DNA from: Nitriliruptor sp040882075
Lineage (GTDB): Bacteria > Actinomycetota > Nitriliruptoria > Nitriliruptorales > Nitriliruptoraceae
NCBI RefSeq assembly: GCF_040882075.1
Contig: NZ_JBBEBZ010000162.1
Span: 1-15,026 of the forward strand
Reading direction: 5' to 3'
Length of the DNA stretch: 15,026 nt
The notes under the pieces were generated by a model, which was not told the origin of the DNA, made no database searches, and worked only from the letters and a program-made list of their open reading frames with translations. Made by a program: the position numbers and the translations under genes. The first letter of the stretch is position 1. The number at the start of each line of letters is the position of its first letter. Below, piece by piece: positions 6,062 through 13,274 of the stretch.

Positions 6062-6976
6062 TCAGCTGAGGTCGGCGACCGTCAGCTCGTTGGCCATCTC
6101 GACGTCAGCCTCGGTGAACTCGTCGTACTGGAGGATGATGTCCGCGGTCGTGCCGTCCTCGCGGAACCCGTTGAGGACCTCGTTGAAGGCGTCGCGGAAC
6201 TCCTCGTCAGCGAAGGCGTGGCCACCACACGGCAGGATCTCCTCGCCGTCGGCCGTGGTCGGGAAGAAGCCCTCGACCGCGTCGATGCCGTCACGCGCAT
6301 CGGCCTGGGTGTTGACGGTCGCAGCGGTACCGGTGACGGCGTCGACCTCGCCCGCCTCGAGCGCGCGGTACATCGACTCGATGTCACCGAAGGTCTCGAC
6401 CTGCTCCGCGGGGATCCCCGCCTCCTCGACGTAGCCGACCTCGACGGTCCCGGTGGCGACGGCCACCGTGAGGTCCGAGTTGTCGACGATCGACTGGTAG
6501 TCGGTCACGCCCTCGGGGTTGCCGGTCGGGACCCCCAGCGACTCGGCGACGCAGTAGTCGGGATCGGAGAAGAAGACCTGCTCAGCCCGCTCCGGGGTGA
6601 TGTACATCCCCGCCGTGATGATGTCGAACTGCCCGGCCTGGAGCCCACCGATCAGCTCGCCGAACTCGACGACCTGGGCGTCGTTGACGGCGATGCCCAT
6701 CTCGTCCAGCACGGCGCGTGCGACGTCCGGACCGATGCCGGTGGCTTCACCGTCCTCGCCGACGGATCCGAACGGCACCTCGTTGGCGACACCGAGGGTG
6801 ACACCCGACTCCTGGTACTCGGCCACGATGCCGGAGGCCTCGCCCGCGGAACCGCCGTCGTCGGTCGAGGTGGTGTCGTCGTCACCGCCACCGCACGCGG
6901 TTAGGAGCAGGCCCGTGGCCAACAGCGGAGCGACGACGGCGCGCAGGCGCCTCGTGCGGGACAGGTGGATCCTCAT
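6062..6976 (-). CDS. ehuB: Ectoine/hydroxyectoine ABC transporter, substrate-binding lipoprotein EhuB
   Basis: A 304-residue lipoprotein. A twin-basic N-region and hydrophobic core end in the lipobox LTAC (Cys28), followed by a flexible GGGDDDTTSTDDGG tether. The mature part is a family-3 solute-binding fold: LGVANEVPFG (61-70), GIGPDVARAVL (80-90), FDIITAGMYITPERAEQV (117-134). Using the Sinorhizobium EhuB residues as I recall them (Glu21, Phe24, Tyr60, Phe80, Arg85), a constant offset of 45 lands on Glu66, Phe69, Phe105, Tyr125 and Arg130, so an aromatic ligand box is kept with Tyr and Phe exchanged. Cys142 and Cys250 may form a disulfide. It captures ectoines outside the membrane and hands them to EhuCD. 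The start is ATG 6976 with GGAGGA seven bases upstream. The open frame continuing to 7795 is not coding. Confidence 0.87.
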   Translation of the reverse strand: MRIHLSRTRRLRAVVAPLLATGLLLTACGGGDDDTTSTDDGGSAGEASGIVAEYQESGVTLGVANEVPFGSVGEDGEATGIGPDVARAVLDEMGIAVNDAQVVEFGELIGGLQAGQFDIITAGMYITPERAEQVFFSDPDYCVAESLGVPTGNPEGVTDYQSIVDNSDLTVAVATGTVEVGYVEEAGIPAEQVETFGDIESMYRALEAGEVDAVTGTAATVNTQADARDGIDAVEGFFPTTADGEEILPCGGHAFADEEFRDAFNEVLNGFREDGTTADIILQYDEFTEADVEMANELTVADLS

Positions 6977-7140
6977 CAGGTGTTCCTCCGGAGTGGGGTG
7001 GATGCACGGGGGCGGTTCCCCCGGTCGGTGGACGCGACCGAGCGACCGGGAGCAGGTCGTCGTCGAACGTCGACGGGCGCGGCCTCCACGCTCCGCCGCC
7101 GTGGGCGGGATGCGTGGGAGGCGAGGCACAGGTGGCCGGG

Positions 7141-7157
7141 CGAGGGGTGACCCCTCG
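7141..7157. repeat. Short hairpin in the predicted ehuB leader
   Basis: CGAGGGG-TGA-CCCCTCG is a perfect 7-bp inverted repeat with a 3-base loop. Six bases further lies the palindrome GTTCCGGAAC (7163-7172). In the minus transcript both would fall in the long leader ahead of ehuB. They could be an RNA structure or a protein-binding site. Confidence 0.4.
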
Positions 7158-7216
7158 CGGTCGTTCCGGAACGGAACGGACAACGGACCCAACTGTGGAC
7201 GACACACGGACGTCGC

Positions 7217-7242
7217 CGGTCCTCGACCCGGCGGAAGGACCG
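7217..7242. repeat. Inverted repeat over the predicted ehuB -10 (candidate operator)
   Basis: CGGTCCT (7217-7223) and AGGACCG (7236-7242) are perfect inverted copies with 12 bases between them. The right arm overlaps the predicted -10 hexamer on the minus strand, and the left arm covers the initial transcribed bases. This is a typical place for a repressor; no regulator gene is in view. Confidence 0.4.
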
Positions 7243-7267
7243 TAGTGAGGTCGCTGCCGGACCTCAA
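7239..7267 (-). promoter_or_regulatory. ehuB: Predicted promoter of the ehuBCDA operon
   Basis: On the minus strand TTGAGG (7267-7262) and TACGGT (7244-7239) are 17 bases apart. The -10 hexamer is identical to that of the iron-regulated promoter at 145-150. Transcription would start near 7232, giving a leader of about 255 bases. It is the only TA-containing -10 candidate I found between ehuB and this point, but the distance makes it less certain. Confidence 0.45.
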
Positions 7268-7310
7268 GGTGAGCGGGCCGGTGCCCAGCTCCAGCGGTCG
7301 GACGCGCACG

Positions 7311-7327
7311 ACCTCCCGTGGGGAGGT
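7311..7327. repeat. Short hairpin upstream of the secreted hydrolase gene
   Basis: ACCTCCC-GTG-GGGAGGT is a perfect 7-bp inverted repeat with a 3-base loop, 56 bases before the ATG at 7383. It has the same geometry as the hairpin at 7141-7157 but a different sequence. It may be an operator or a 5' leader hairpin. Confidence 0.35.
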
Positions 7328-7382
7328 GCCCCGCTGCACGACGGCGAACTCCGGATGGGGACGAACCCGTGGAGGGACAGCG

Positions 7383-9890
7383 ATGCGTGCACGACGGATG
7401 TGGGGTCTCGTGACGGCCGTGGCGCTCGCGGTGTCGGTGACGGCGCCCGCGAGCGCCCAGTCACCCGACGACGCGCTCGACACCGGGCTGGGGGCGCTCG
7501 GCGAGGTCGGTGGCCTCTTCCGCGGTCTTCCCGGCGGGCTCGCTCGCGGGATCACAGGGCCGCTCGAGCCCGGGTTCACGGCGCTCGCCGGTGACGCCTG
7601 CGATCCGACCGACGAGCTGCGGTGCCTGCTGCCGTTCCCGAACGACCGCTTCACGACCGCCGACGGGTCGACCCCGACCGGCCTGCGCGTCGACCTGCCC
7701 ACCTTGGGCATGCCACGCAACGTCCTCGGCAAACCGATCGACCCGACCGAGTGGAACCGCAACGACGGGTTCTCCCCCGGTTCGATGGTGCTCACCTACG
7801 TCCCGGGCATCGACCTGCCGACGACCTTCGGGCTGCCCGACGACGTCGACGCCCAGCTGCAGGTGCCATCGCTCTCCCTGGCCGACGACGCGCCGATCGT
7901 GCTGCTCGACGCGGTGACCGGACAGCGCCACCCCTACTTCGCCGAGGTCGACGGCCACCCGGACACCACCGACGACGTGCGGCTGTTGATCGTCCGGCCG
8001 CTGACCCGGTTGACCCCAGGGCACCGCTACGTGGTCGCGCTCCGTGACCTGCGGGCGGCCGACGGGTCGGCGCTCCCCGCCGATCCGGACTTCGTCGCGC
8101 TGCGTGACGGGCTCGCGCCCACCGCGTGCCCGCCCGAGCCAACCATCGACGAGCCCGATGAAGCCGATGAGGGTCAGGGGGGACGGCCGGATCGGCTCGG
8201 CCCGCCCGGCAGCCGGCCTCCGCACGCCGGCCAACCCGGCCGGCCGCCACACGCAGGTGACGGCGACGACGACGGCGACAGCGATGACGACGGCGTCCCG
8301 GCCGGTGGCGACCACCACGCGGCACCCGCGCCGACCCCACCCTGCGAGGGGGACGAACCGGGCCAGGACGGTCGCTACCAGCGGCTGTTCGGCGACCTGA
8401 CCGCAGCCGGCGTCGACACCTCCGAGCTCACGCTCGCGTGGGACTTCACCGTGGCCTCCTCGCAGAACCTCACCGGCCGGGCGCTGTCGATGCGCGACCA
8501 GGCGTTCGCCGCCCTCGGCGACGAGGACCTGGCGGACGGCGTGGTCGCTGGCGAGGCACCGGGCTTCACCATCTCCTCGGTGGAGGAGCGGGGCGCGGAC
8601 GTCGCGATCCGCGGCACCCTGACCGCACCGAACTTCCTGACCCTCCCCCAGGACGGCCCGAAGCTCCCGCCGGAGGAGTTCGGCACCGGCGTCGAACAGA
8701 TGATCCCCGGGTCGCGGCTCCACTACGGCACGTTGCTGCCCACGCCGATGGCCGAACCGCAGGTCAACCCGCTCGCACCGACGGTCGAGGCGGAGTTCGT
8801 CTGCCACCTGCCGAACCAGGCCACCGCGACCGACCCCGCCACGTCGACCCTCTACGGGCACGGGCTACTCGGGAGCACGAACGAGGCAGGTGGCGGTTCA
8901 ACGTCCCGGCTGCGGGCCTCCAACCACATGGTCTGCGCCGTGCCGTGGATCGGGATGGCGACCGAGGACGTCGCCAACGTGGCGACCATCCTGGCCGACG
9001 TGTCGAACTTCCCGTCGCTGCCCGACCGATCGCTGCAGGGCTTCTTGCACTTCCACCTGCTCGGCCGGCTCGCGGTCCACCCCGACGGGTTCGCGTCGCA
9101 CCCCGCCTTCCAGGACGCTGACGGCCAGCCGCGGTTCGACCACTCCGAGCTGGTCTACGACGGCAACTCCCAGGGCGGCATCCTCGGTGGCGCGTTGGTG
9201 GCGCTGGCACCCGACTTCCGCCGGGCCAACCTCGGCGTCCCGGGGGGCAACTACTCCACGCTGCTGAACCGATCGGTCGACTGGGAGGGCGCGTACGGCG
9301 AGGTCCTCTACGCCACCTACCCCGACAAGGCCGACCAGCAGCTGGTCCTCGCGCTGCTCCAGATGCTGTGGGACCGCTCCGAGACCAGCGGCTACACCCA
9401 CGCGCTGACCGACCGGCCGCTGCCGAACACCCCGGCCCACCAGGTGCTGTTCCAGCTGGCGTTCGCCGATCATCAGGTCGCCAACGTCGCCGCCGAGGTG
9501 GACGCACGCACCAGCGGCGCCCACCTGCTGCAGACCTCGCTGGCAACGGGTCGCCACTGGGCCGACGTGTCCGGTGAACGGGCGTTCCAGCTCGGCACCT
9601 TCGAGATCGACGAGGCCACGGGTCTGCCGCTCCCCCACGCGGGCTCCGCGATCGTCTACGTGGACTCGGGCAACGACCCCGGCCCGCTCGACAACACCCC
9701 GCCACGCGACCAGACCGACCCGCACGGCGACCCACGAGCCGACCCGTTCGCGCACGCGCAGAAGATCGAGTTCCTGCGCACCGGTGTGGTGCGTGACACC
9801 CGCGAGGGACAGCCGTACTGGTCCGGCCGGTGCCGTGGGCCGGCCCACCCGACCTACGCGACCGATCCCGGATCCTGCTCGCTCAGCTGA
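7383..9890 (+). CDS. Large secreted alpha/beta-hydrolase-like protein with Asp-rich insertion
   Basis: An 835-residue exported protein. The signal peptide is residues 1-25, with an Ala-Ser-Ala cleavage site before Gln26. CLLPFPNDRFTTADGSTPTG (about 80-100) resembles the N-terminal region of bacterial virulence-factor lipases and related large extracellular hydrolases. A low-complexity linker (about 250-330) holds DGDDDGDSDDDG at 293-304, a possible calcium-binding stretch. The catalytic region has YGHGLLGS (491-498, probable oxyanion hole), GNSQGG with nucleophile Ser596 (GxSxG), ADHQV with Asp696 and DPHGD with His781, which together make a complete Ser-Asp-His candidate triad. The substrate is probably an ester or lipid outside the cell but is not determined. 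ATG 7383 has GGAGGG six bases upstream. It is divergent from ehuB and convergent with the cyclase gene 31 bases away. Confidence 0.75.
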   Translation: MRARRMWGLVTAVALAVSVTAPASAQSPDDALDTGLGALGEVGGLFRGLPGGLARGITGPLEPGFTALAGDACDPTDELRCLLPFPNDRFTTADGSTPTGLRVDLPTLGMPRNVLGKPIDPTEWNRNDGFSPGSMVLTYVPGIDLPTTFGLPDDVDAQLQVPSLSLADDAPIVLLDAVTGQRHPYFAEVDGHPDTTDDVRLLIVRPLTRLTPGHRYVVALRDLRAADGSALPADPDFVALRDGLAPTACPPEPTIDEPDEADEGQGGRPDRLGPPGSRPPHAGQPGRPPHAGDGDDDGDSDDDGVPAGGDHHAAPAPTPPCEGDEPGQDGRYQRLFGDLTAAGVDTSELTLAWDFTVASSQNLTGRALSMRDQAFAALGDEDLADGVVAGEAPGFTISSVEERGADVAIRGTLTAPNFLTLPQDGPKLPPEEFGTGVEQMIPGSRLHYGTLLPTPMAEPQVNPLAPTVEAEFVCHLPNQATATDPATSTLYGHGLLGSTNEAGGGSTSRLRASNHMVCAVPWIGMATEDVANVATILADVSNFPSLPDRSLQGFLHFHLLGRLAVHPDGFASHPAFQDADGQPRFDHSELVYDGNSQGGILGGALVALAPDFRRANLGVPGGNYSTLLNRSVDWEGAYGEVLYATYPDKADQQLVLALLQMLWDRSETSGYTHALTDRPLPNTPAHQVLFQLAFADHQVANVAAEVDARTSGAHLLQTSLATGRHWADVSGERAFQLGTFEIDEATGLPLPHAGSAIVYVDSGNDPGPLDNTPPRDQTDPHGDPRADPFAHAQKIEFLRTGVVRDTREGQPYWSGRCRGPAHPTYATDPGSCSLS

Positions 9891-9921
9891 ACGCGAACCG
9901 CTCACTGGCGCCCGTCGTCGG

Positions 9922-10956
9922 TCAGTCGTCCTCCCCTGGACGCAGGACCCGCGACGGGCGCAGCTTGCCGAGACCTTTGAGCTTGCGACCGTGCAGCCGC
10001 TTGCACCGCCACGCTTCGGGGTCGAGCAGGTCGACCGCGTGTTCGTCGACGAGCACGCTGCCCGGCCGCGCGAGGTCGGTCAGCCGGGCCGCGGTGTTCA
10101 CCGAATGGCCCACGTAGTCGCCGTCGCGGACCTGGACGGATCCGGCCGCGACACCGGCGCGTCGTTCCACCTCGTCACCGGACGGCAGCGGGTCCTCGCA
10201 GACCCGCAGGCAGACCTCGACGAGGTCATCGACGACACCACCGACCAGCATCGCCGCATCCCCGATGAACTTGACGACCAGCACGTCGCCGACGTCGTTG
10301 GCGGCGATGTGCACCCCGTCCTCGAACCCCCCGAGCACGTCGCTGACGCTGCCGGGATCGGCCGTCGCCGACAGGCGGGTGAAGCCGACCAGGTCGATGA
10401 ACGCCACCGCGAGGTCGACGGAGGTGGCGCCGGACGTCGACGCCTCCGCGACCACGCGCGTGTCGAGGAGGCGCAGCAGCGCCTCGTTGTGGTCGCGGGA
10501 CAGCAGCCGCTGGGTCACCGGCAGCAGGAGCGCGGCGTCCTCGACGAGGGCGTGGAGCAGCTCGGGAGGTAGCTCACCATCCTGTTCGAACAGGGGCGCG
10601 AGCCGCGGATCGCCCTGGAGCTGAGCGAGCTGGTTGACGGCCACGGTGGTCATCGAACGCTGGTGCAACCGGAGCATCCGCTCCACCACGGCGACGTCGA
10701 AGCGCTCGAGCAGGACCGTGAGGTCGCGGGCGTACCCGACGTCGTCGTCGCCGTAGCGTCCGTCGTCGCGCAACCGACCGGCGGCGGCGAACAGCCGGGT
10801 CAGGTCGTCGACGTCGAGGCGCACGTCGAAGGCGACGTCCCGCAGCGGCAGCTCGCGCGGCTCGCTCAGCCGGTCACGGACCGCGCCGAGCAGACGCTCG
10901 GCGGGGGTCGTCCGCTCAGGGACGCGCACCTCGATGGGTCCCGGTGAGCTGTCCAC
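9922..10956 (-). CDS. Class III adenylate/guanylate cyclase with N-terminal regulatory helical domain
   Basis: A 344-residue cytoplasmic protein. Residues 1-175 are helical, without membrane segments, and recall the regulatory half of mycobacterial Rv1264-type cyclases (Ad_Cy_reg); that link is tentative. Residues 180-335 form the cyclase homology domain. All six canonical residues are present: metal-binding Asp188 (AFIDLVGFTRLS) and Asp233 (KFIGDAAM), adenine-specifying Lys229 and Asp280 (DYVGHSVNTAARL), and the transition-state pair Asn287 and Arg291. The Lys/Asp pair predicts ATP, hence cAMP. The start chosen is GTG 10956, with GGAGG five bases upstream; GTG 10962 would place the site right against the start. 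It follows a membrane protein gene by 61 bases on the same strand and may be cotranscribed with it. It converges on the secreted hydrolase gene. Confidence 0.88.
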   Translation of the reverse strand: MDSSPGPIEVRVPERTTPAERLLGAVRDRLSEPRELPLRDVAFDVRLDVDDLTRLFAAAGRLRDDGRYGDDDVGYARDLTVLLERFDVAVVERMLRLHQRSMTTVAVNQLAQLQGDPRLAPLFEQDGELPPELLHALVEDAALLLPVTQRLLSRDHNEALLRLLDTRVVAEASTSGATSVDLAVAFIDLVGFTRLSATADPGSVSDVLGGFEDGVHIAANDVGDVLVVKFIGDAAMLVGGVVDDLVEVCLRVCEDPLPSGDEVERRAGVAAGSVQVRDGDYVGHSVNTAARLTDLARPGSVLVDEHAVDLLDPEAWRCKRLHGRKLKGLGKLRPSRVLRPGEDD

Positions 10957-11017
10957 GTCCACCTCCGCTCGCCGCGAGCCTAGACGTGCGCCACGCCGAC
11001 GCCCGTCCCCCGACGGT

Positions 11018-11692
11018 TCAGCTCAGCAGCCCACGCTCGATCAGCAGCCACGACACCGCGGCAGCGCCCGTGTACGTCAGGGCGATGCCCGCCGCGACCG
11101 GGACGATGGCGATCGCCCGTCCGGTGCGGGTCCACCTCGCACCGGCGAACATCATCCACCCGAGCAGCACCTCGGGGAGCAGGATGTAGGGGGCGAACCC
11201 GCCGATGGTGGTCACCCCGACCGGCTCCCACACGGGCAGCAAGGTCAACGTCGCCTCGGCGACGCCGAAGACCACCACCGCGACCAGCGCGGCGGTGATC
11301 GCCGCGGCCCGGTCGCCGCGTCGGTAGGCGACCGCTTCGGCGACCCCGACGATCACCACGGTCGGGATCGCCCACAGCCCGGCCATGTACGCCGTGACGG
11401 GACCGAGGTTCGGTGCCCCATCCGGCGGGAACTCGAGGACGCCGAGACCTCGGACGAGCACGGCGTCTGGCAGCACCATGAAGACGCTGAGGACGGCACC
11501 GAACGTCCACCACCGCCGCCACCGGTCGTGCCCTCGCCAGGTGGAGACCGCGACCGAGCCGAGGTGGTAGACGAGCACGGCGTAGGTCATCACCACGCCG
11601 TGGTCGATCCCACCCCGCAGCACGAGGGCGGCGATCGCGACGGTGAGGAAGACGGCGTGGAAGACCACGAGGTCGCGTTCGAGCGGCGTCAC
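11018..11692 (-). CDS. Seven-helix integral membrane protein of unknown function
   Basis: A 224-residue hydrophobic protein with probable helices at about 8-26, 32-50, 62-81, 98-121, 129-151, 163-184 and 192-217. Charged or polar residues inside helices include His12, His32, His43, Asp76, Glu119, Glu146 and Glu174. I do not recognise the family with confidence; some DUF6989-type membrane proteins look similar. The start is GTG 11692, preceded by GAGGAGG at about 4 bases. A longer frame to 11872 would run antisense through the 5' end of the divergent spermidine-synthase-like gene and is rejected. It is the likely first gene of a two-gene unit with the adenylate cyclase downstream, which allows but does not prove a sensor or effector link. 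It shares a 76-base divergent region with the next gene. Confidence 0.75.
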   Translation of the reverse strand: MTPLERDLVVFHAVFLTVAIAALVLRGGIDHGVVMTYAVLVYHLGSVAVSTWRGHDRWRRWWTFGAVLSVFMVLPDAVLVRGLGVLEFPPDGAPNLGPVTAYMAGLWAIPTVVIVGVAEAVAYRRGDRAAAITAALVAVVVFGVAEATLTLLPVWEPVGVTTIGGFAPYILLPEVLLGWMMFAGARWTRTGRAIAIVPVAAGIALTYTGAAAVSWLLIERGLLS

Positions 11693-11730
11693 CGGTCCTC
11701 CTCGACGCCGGTCGCGACATCCTGCCAGGT

Positions 11731-11742
11731 GACGGGCCCGTC
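11731..11742. promoter_or_regulatory. 12-bp perfect palindrome in a divergent promoter region
   Basis: GACGGGCCCGTC is a perfect palindrome in the 76-base gap between two divergently read genes. Its centre is about 32 bases before the ATG at 11769, in the -35 zone of the predicted leaderless promoter. It could be an operator controlling one or both genes. Short GC-rich palindromes also arise by chance in such DNA. Confidence 0.35.
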
Positions 11743-11754
11743 CGGGGGACGCTC

Positions 11755-11760
11755 TACCCT
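11755..11760 (+). promoter_or_regulatory. -10 element of a predicted leaderless promoter
   Basis: TACCCT (TAnnnT) ends 8 bases before the ATG at 11769, so transcription would begin at or next to the start codon. No ribosome-binding sequence precedes that ATG, which agrees with a leaderless message, a common arrangement in actinobacteria. No good -35 is evident. Confidence 0.5.
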
Positions 11761-11768
11761 CCCGCGCC

Positions 11769-13250
11769 ATGCCCAACCCCGCCGCCAACGCGCTGGTCTT
11801 CCTCAGCTCCGCCGCCGTCCTCGTGCTCGAGATCCTGGCGGCGCGGCTGCTCGCGCCGTACGTGGGCGCCACGCTGGAGACCTACACCGCGATCATCGGC
11901 ACCATCCTCGCGGGCATCGCGGTCGGGTCCTGGCTCGGCGGCAAGATCGCCGACCGTCGGGACCCCCGCACCTTGATCGCGCCCTTGCTGATCGTCGGTG
12001 GCGCGCTCGGCTTCCTCGCGATCCCGCTCGTCGACCTGTTCGGCGGCGGGCTGCGAGGGGCGACCGCGACGACCACGACGGTCATCACCGCCGTCGCCTT
12101 CTTCCTCCCCGCAGCGGTCCTCAGCGCGGTCACGCCGTCGATCATCAAGCTGCAGCTCGCCTCGCTCCACGAGACCGGCACCGTGGTCGGGCGCCTGTCG
12201 GGCATCTCGACCGCCGGGGCGATCGTCGGCACCTTCCTGACCGGCTTCGTCCTGGTCGGCGCGGCCCCGACCCGGATCATCGTCCGCGGGACCGCGCTGT
12301 TCCTGATCCTCCTCGGTGTCGTGGTGCTGGTGCGGCTGAAGGGCGCGACACGGCTCAGCGGAGGTACCGCCGTGTTCGTCCTCCTCGCGGCGGGCGCCTC
12401 GTTCCTGCTCGGCCACCCGTGCGAGTACGAGTCCCGGTACTACTGCGCCTACATCACCGCGGATGACGAGCACCCGTCGGGTCGGGCGCTGTGGCTCGAC
12501 ACCCTGCGGCACTCCTACGTCGACCTCGACGACCCCACCCACCTCGAGTTCGCCTACACCCAGCTCTTCGGCGACGTGGCGGACTCCTTCCGGCCAGAGG
12601 GCGAGGCGGTCACCGCCCTCCACGTCGGTGGTGGCGGTTTCACGATGCCGCGCTACCTGCGCGAGACGCGTCCCGGCAGCGACCACCTCGTGCTCGAGGT
12701 CGATCCGCTCCTGATCGAGATCTCGCAGGACGAGCTCGGTCTGGACCTGCGCGACGACATCGAGGTGGCGACGGGCGACGCGCGGTTGTCGGTCCGTGAC
12801 GCCGGCCAGGATCGCTTCGAGCTGGTCGTCGGCGACGCGTTCGGTGGCGTGTCGGTCCCCTGGCACCTGGCGACCGAGGAGTTCCTGACCGACCTCGATG
12901 CGTCGATGACCGCCGACGGGGTCCTGATCCTCAACGTCATCGACTACGGGCCACGCGATTTCCTGCGAGCCGAGTTGGCCACGGTCGGTGCCGTCTTCGG
13001 ACACGTCGCTGTGTTGGGTCCCGCGTCACGGTTCGGCCCGCGCGACCAGCCCGACGGCGGCAACGTCGTGGTCGTCGCCTCGCAGGCGCCGCTCGACCTC
13101 GACGCGATCCTCGTCGAGAACCGTGCCCGGGGTGGGGACGCCGCAGCGCTCAGCGGCAGCGAGCTCGACCGGTTCGTCGGTGACGCGCCGGTCCTCACCG
13201 ACGACCGGTCCCCGGTCGATCAGCTGCTGACGCCGCTGCCGACGAACTGA
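11769..13250 (+). CDS. Fused membrane (MFS-like)/spermidine synthase-like protein
   Basis: A 493-residue protein in two halves. Residues 1-216 form about seven helices (8-28, 41-58, 68-90, 103-125, 146-165, 169-188, 198-215), starting with the family signature LVLEILAARLLAPYVG (18-33). Residues 217-490 form a spermidine-synthase-type Rossmann domain: LDTLRHSYVDLDDPTHLEF (243-261), VGGGGFTMPRYL (286-297), LVLEVDP (307-313, with the acidic ribose-binding Glu310), TGDARL (335-340) and VGDAFGG (354-360). In true aminopropyltransferases the glycine motif is GGGDGG and the last motif DxxDP; here both are altered, so polyamine synthesis is doubtful and the reaction is unknown. Cys218 and Cys226 at the membrane exit could pair. 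The message is probably leaderless (TACCCT at 11755-11760). It ends 24 bases from the converging LVIVD gene. Confidence 0.85.
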   Translation: MPNPAANALVFLSSAAVLVLEILAARLLAPYVGATLETYTAIIGTILAGIAVGSWLGGKIADRRDPRTLIAPLLIVGGALGFLAIPLVDLFGGGLRGATATTTTVITAVAFFLPAAVLSAVTPSIIKLQLASLHETGTVVGRLSGISTAGAIVGTFLTGFVLVGAAPTRIIVRGTALFLILLGVVVLVRLKGATRLSGGTAVFVLLAAGASFLLGHPCEYESRYYCAYITADDEHPSGRALWLDTLRHSYVDLDDPTHLEFAYTQLFGDVADSFRPEGEAVTALHVGGGGFTMPRYLRETRPGSDHLVLEVDPLLIEISQDELGLDLRDDIEVATGDARLSVRDAGQDRFELVVGDAFGGVSVPWHLATEEFLTDLDASMTADGVLILNVIDYGPRDFLRAELATVGAVFGHVAVLGPASRFGPRDQPDGGNVVVVASQAPLDLDAILVENRARGGDAAALSGSELDRFVGDAPVLTDDRSPVDQLLTPLPTN

Positions 13251-13274
13251 CCTCCGACCGGCCGCGCGTCGCTC

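Larger units (their letters stand above)
6977..7382. other. Divergent control region between ehuB and the secreted hydrolase gene
   Basis: About 400 bases without a gene. Both strands have open frames here, but the translations are low-complexity R/P/S/G sequence and both flanking genes have strong starts of their own. It holds the predicted ehuB promoter (7239-7267), an inverted repeat over its -10 (7217-7242) and two short hairpins with 7-bp arms and 3-base loops (7141-7157 and 7311-7327). It also holds the palindrome GTTCCGGAAC (7163-7172), followed by a second GGAAC. From 6981 to 7200 there is no TA dinucleotide on the strand, which leaves no room for a standard -10 close to ehuB. No clear promoter for the plus-strand gene was recognised. 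Confidence 0.6.

Noticed and set aside
6977..7795. Upstream extension of the ehuB frame and the opposite frame from 6597 into the hydrolase gene
   Set aside because: Both are open only because of high GC. Each gene has a clear signal peptide directly at its internal ATG with a good ribosome-binding site.
8259..8294. Asp-rich stretch as a dockerin or EF-hand domain
   Set aside because: It is a single low-complexity run without the paired helix-loop-helix or duplicated pattern of those domains. Described only as possibly calcium-binding.
9891..9921. Bidirectional terminator between the hydrolase and cyclase genes
   Set aside because: The 31-base gap shows no stable hairpin or T-run on either strand.
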